This document shows positions 60,377 through 64,000 of a stretch of DNA of 64,000 nucleotides, in pieces. This DNA comes from Adiantum capillus-veneris (lineage: Eukaryota; Streptophyta; Polypodiopsida; Polypodiales; Pteridaceae). The stretch lies in the NCBI GenBank assembly GCA_014529385.2, contig CM043969.1, positions 32,530,446 through 32,594,445 on the forward strand. Reading direction: 5' to 3'. The translations under genes were made by a program, and so were the position numbers. Each line of letters opens with the position of its first letter. Position 1 is the first letter of the stretch. The notes beneath the pieces are model-generated. The model was given only the letters and a program-made list of their open reading frames with translations. It had not been told where the DNA came from and made no database searches.

Positions 60377-60657
60377 CCACAGATGCATCCGGAACACCCA
60401 AAAACCTTAGGATGGCAATTTAAAATGCTGAAAACTAATGTTTCTAGCTCAAGATATAGCATTTTAAAGCCTAGGGCCTCATGAGGTCCGTACCAAGCAA
60501 ATAGAGGCCCTTGAGGGGGTCTCCAGGGCCTCTTCACTTGGTATGGACCTCACGAGGCCCTAGGATTTTAAATGCTATATCTTGAGCTAGAGACGTCAGA
60601 TTTCAACGTTTTAAAGTGCTATCCTAAGGTTTTTGGACGTTTCGCATGCATCCATGG
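60377..60657. repeat. Inverted repeat (foldback), about 135-bp arms
   Basis: The left arm (about 60377-60512) and right arm (about 60522-60657) pair through blocks such as TCTAGCTCAAGATATAGCAT, CCTAGGGCCTC and AAAAACCTTAGGAT. The loop is about 10 bp. Identity of the arms is roughly 85-90% by eye. No target duplication or transposon terminus is obvious. Confidence 0.85.
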
Positions 60658-60700
60658 GATTAAAAATGCAAAAATCTTAAGCCTAGGGCCTCATGAGTCA

Positions 60701-60756
60701 AAACCAAGCGAATAGAGGTCCCAAAGACCCCTCAATGACCTCCATTCGCTTGGTTC
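60701..60756. repeat. Short hairpin
   Basis: AACCAAGCGAATAGAGGTC (60702-60720) pairs with GACCTCCATTCGCTTGGTT (60737-60755) around a 16-bp loop, with one mismatch. The stem wording matches part of the larger foldback next to it. Confidence 0.8.
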
Positions 60757-60832
60757 TAACTCCTTCATAGTCTTAAATAGTACCTATCAATTGCTATCAA
60801 GTACGATCCATTTGAATTTGAATTGCGAGTAC

Positions 60833-60940
60833 TTCATAAAAAGGTGATTGATGCTTATGCAAGATGCACAAGTACAATTACTTCACTTTATAGGATAACA
60901 ACAATGGGTCATAAAAAGGTGTTCGGTGCTTGTGCAAGAT
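60833..60940 (+). repeat. 75-bp-spaced direct repeat
   Basis: CATAAAAAGGTG-T---TGCTT-TGCAAGATG occurs at about 60835 and 60910. The copies encode similar peptides (HKKVIDAYARC and HKKVFGACARC) but no family is recognised. Confidence 0.55.
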
Positions 60941-61125
60941 GTCACTATCAAGCACCTTACTTATCTAATGATAGTGACAATATTACCAAAATGGTTTTCA
61001 TAAATATTTTCAAAATGAGAAAAAATACTTTTTCTACGTAACGCTAGTCTTCTTCCTATTGGCTAAGGAGCATTCTCTCACTAGAGCTAAAAGGCTTGAA
61101 AATGAGTCCATTTCTTTCCTAATGT

Positions 61126-61383
61126 GAGGAAGCTTATGAGCCACTCAAATGGAAACACATCTTGGCTACTCTGGATGTGTGCGCTATTCAAGACGGCCCA
61201 ACAACAAAGTTTTGTGATAAAGATGGCTTTGATGTCAATCCTTACTTTGTAGTGAGTGTGATCCAGGAAAACGAAGATGAAGAAGAAGACGAGTTCTATG
61301 ACTCCATAGAACACTTAGAGCTTCAAGAAGATGCCAACAATAGAAATCCACACAATCCAGCAAGTGACATGAACAACACTTTA
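61126..61383 (+). pseudogene. Unidentified plus-strand coding fragment
   Basis: A frame of about 85 codons ends in an acidic stretch (QENEDEEEDEFYDSIEHLEL) and stops at 61384. It lies downstream of element L and could be part of it. No motif identifies it. Confidence 0.3.
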
Positions 61384-62282
61384 TAGCAAATGCCCGGTTT
61401 TATGATTTTCCAGATCAAAGACCCATGAGTCAATGTCACCTCTACAAACATTAGGAAGAGGATGGGGTGTACGAGGGCCTCTTTATTTGCTATAAGCTTA
61501 TGGAGGTGATTAACATTTTGACAAATAGGTGTATGACATGTGTGCAAGAATGGTGGGTGTGTAAGAGATGTGTAAGAGTGGTCAAAGGATGCACTTTTGC
61601 CCCCAAAAAGGAGGTGGAAAATTTTATGATTTTCGGTCTTCCATAACTCCCATATATAATCTCTGATATGAGCGGAGATCATAGATCTGCAATCTGCACA
61701 CCGAGCTCTTTCCATAGATATGCTACATGATATGGTTTTACCCGCTAGAGTTAAATTCCATTTTGGGGGGAAACTTTGAATTCAAATAAACTAGCCGTTT
61801 TGCCTGTTTGAATTTAAAGTTATCCTTTGATTAGTCTCTTAATACAAAAGGTTTAACTTCCTTAAACTGCCAAATAAAGAGTCCCTCCTAGATCCCATTC
61901 TCTTCCTAATAAAATAAAGTGCATCATAAGTGGACTCCAAAATCTTTGACGGTGAAAATGCAACCACAACCAGTACCCTCATACGTGGCTCCCTTACATG
62001 AAGAAAAAACTCATCCAAGAAGAACACAACCATATCAACAAGCTACCAACGCTCTAATCAAGTGGATACAAAAGGCATCCTAGAAACAAAGATCCAAGAG
62101 CAAACAAAAAGTAACTTTTAATAACCAACCAAACCACAAAGGGAAAGTGCTAGAATGCAACCTTTCTAAAGATAGCAACAGTAATGATGATTCTTATGAC
62201 ATTCCTTACTAGAAACTCAACTCCAATGACAAATAAGAAAGACCAAAAGAAAAGAATGAGTCAGAACCAAAAAGTTCAACAA
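61384..62282. other. No recognisable feature
   Basis: No supported gene or repeat. Plus-strand reading from about 61980 is Lys/Asn/Ser-rich and may be the beginning of the relic that follows. Confidence 0.35.
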
Positions 62283-62437
62283 ATCTGGATACCAAAGAGC
62301 TAGCTCCATCAAAAACAGGTATAAATCAAAGAAGATGAAAATCTCTGATGAAAAATCACAATCTGGATACCAAAGAGCCAGCTCCATCAAAAACATGTAT
62401 AAATCAAGAAGATGAAAATCTCTGATGAAAAATCACA
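62283..62437. repeat. 78-bp tandem duplication
   Basis: ATCTGGATACCAAAGAGC starts at 62283 and 62361. Both units continue through AGCTCCATCAAAAACA and GATGAAAATCTCTGATGAAA. A few substitutions and a 2-base indel separate them. Confidence 0.9.
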
Positions 62438-62467
62438 AGATCCAACACCAAAAGGAAAACAATAAAA

Positions 62468-62970
62468 GTGTGTAAGAACATCTACAAAAGCCACAAAATC
62501 GCAAGCTTATGCAACTCAGATTTGTATTCCAAAGAAATTGATTCAAGCACAAAGAGGGCAGGAATTTATTTGGATTCCAAAACAGTTAATCAACTCCCAA
62601 AGTTTGAATCTAGTCCTCAACCAAGCACACAAGAGCTGAAGCAAAGACCACCGAAGTCTCGCACAAAGACAAGGTGGATCCCAGAAAAGTATCTTCAAAA
62701 ACAAATGAAGTAGCGGCAAGTATGGGTTCCCAAACGTGCAACATCAGCAAATTAGTTAGTAATGACAAAGAAGTGGGTCCCAAAGGAAACCAATAAAACT
62801 ATTGTTATTGCACTATCGCTTGAATTCTTTCAATTCTTCCTACGATTACAGTATAGTTAGAAGAGCTCACTCCAAGCCAGGACCCAATAATGTGGAACAA
62901 TGCCAGATACAACAACCAACCACAAGGATAAAATGGATCCCAAAGAAGAATCCAGTTGATAAGTAAGCCT
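62468..62970 (+). pseudogene. Relic with repeated W-V/I-P-K/E motif (possibly copia pre-protease region)
   Basis: The plus strand reads KTRWIPEKYLQKQMK, RQVWVPKRATSAN, KKWVPKETNKT and, after a gap, IKWIPKKNPVD, i.e. four basic-W-[VI]-P-[KE] repeats with stops between them. Such repeats occur between gag and protease in some plant copia polyproteins. No zinc knuckle or protease is readable nearby, so the assignment is weak. Confidence 0.3.
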
Positions 62971-64000
62971 TCAAAAAATCTGTACAACCTTCAATCAAGA
63001 AAACGACACAAGAGCTTCAAAGAACATCACATTGCTCAGAATAGGAAACCCCGCAAACAAATGCCAATAAGCAAATTGCTTATAGCCACATCTTGCACAA
63101 CATAAATCTTTTCCATGAATTGACTGTGTATGCATAGGCACAATTTTTAATTGCATCCAAGCACAATGCATACCCTTGGCGATACCTTCTCGTAGTCAAG
63201 TAGGACTCCAAATAGGAGGGGAAGGCATTCTAAATGCGGACCTAATATTATGAATACTAGAGGGTAATGTTTTGTGAGTTGTATTAAATTTTTGTGTTTG
63301 GTTGTGATCATTTCTTTGACAAAATCCAGAGTATACGCCCTCATAATAACATTACAAGAGGAGTACGGGGACAAAAGCCATATATGAGCCCCTAGGGAAG
63401 TGTGTAAAATGTACATAGCATTTATAATTCTATTAGAATGATTTTGCTCTTTGTTAATTTGATTTTTGGTTTTGTTTAGTTATTTTTATGAGATTTTCTT
63501 TAAAAAAATAAAAAAAGAGAGAAAAACAAGGGAAATTTTCCATAATCTAGATGAAGAAAAGATTGAAGAGATGCTTGATCAGTACAAAGAGCAGCCGCTA
63601 CAAAAAAATGACAAAACTTCACGAAGCATGTCTCAAATCCATATGCACAATGGATAATGTCAGAGGTATGAAAAGAATGCTATTAGTCTTCAACACCAAC
63701 ATGAGGCCAAAAATGATTGAGGATGGTCATTAAAGTTCGGGATGGACTACAAGGACAAAGAAAGTTGGTGATTGACTGAACAAAAGCAGCCATCAAGTGT
63801 AAAGTTTCCTATGAGACTTTTCATGTGACTACAAGGCCGTATACAAGAAGTAGATCTTTATACTGTAAATCTTCTATCTTGTATGTGACTTAATGAAGCC
63901 TGACAAACAAAACGGACTAACAGTACTGACAAGAACATAAGGTTCCAGAGATGCCTGTCACTCAGTCTTGAGATTGAAAATCAAAAGATTAAGCTTGGAA
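62971..64000. other. No recognisable feature
   Basis: Short plus-strand frames at 63466-63733 overlap each other in different phases and have no motif. Nothing else was recognised to the window end. Confidence 0.35.

Overview
This window looks like nuclear DNA of a land plant with a large, repeat-dominated genome, such as a gymnosperm, a fern or a large-genome angiosperm; the sequence alone does not decide which. The reasons are an AT-rich composition, a Ty1/copia element with the plant-typical initiator-Met primer site (TGGTATCAGAG), and Ty3/gypsy pol carrying a second, archaeal-type RNase H (Tat lineage). I see no tRNA, rRNA or convincing host gene. Nearly everything recognisable is LTR retrotransposon, with small DNA transposons inserted into it. 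For reference I name the elements A to L.

Left half (1-22.5 kb). After minisatellites and a relic of a DUF4283/zinc-knuckle gene, a three-level nest lies on the minus strand. Outer element A is a Tat-like Ty3/gypsy: pol at 3.3-7.03 kb, gag at 20.45-21.66 kb. It is split by element B (7033-20449), which has about 870-bp LTRs and codes only for a gag and an acidic second ORF (TR-GAG-like). B's gag is split by element C (9289-19234), which has about 2-kb LTRs and a gag-pol whose protease, RT and integrase resemble fungal Ty3/gypsy elements.

Middle (22.5-40 kb). Minus-strand gypsy D keeps protease to integrase plus an extra coiled-coil ORF after pol. It abuts, head to head, plus-strand gypsy fragment E (integrase, polypurine tract, about 2.1-kb LTR). 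E's integrase is interrupted by a 288-bp MITE (F, TSD GTAG) and by a 1336-bp non-autonomous DNA transposon (G1, TSD TTAA). E's LTR is interrupted by copia element H (32793-39546, 144/143-bp LTRs, perfect TSD ACCCC). H's integrase is in turn interrupted by a second, inverted, 1333-bp copy of the TTAA element (G2). Removing each insert at its duplicated target brings the interrupted frame back into register, which fixes the boundaries.

Right half (40-64 kb). It holds a gag fragment (I, minus), a decayed second copy of the C family (J, plus), a decayed copia with a probable LTR (K, plus), long CT and CA microsatellites, and gypsy L (plus). L has a roughly 600-bp LTR, a primer-binding-like site, a 2.7-kb leader with six good copies and one poor copy of a palindromic motif, and decayed gag and protease. 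Beyond L are a 135-bp-arm inverted repeat, small tandem duplications and weak coding relics.

Most stop codons that can be traced are explained by C to T changes, especially CAG to TAG, as expected for ageing, heavily methylated plant transposons. The best candidates for novelty are the TTAA-targeting G family, the GTAG MITE, the palindrome array in L's leader, and the fungal-like gypsy family (C and J).
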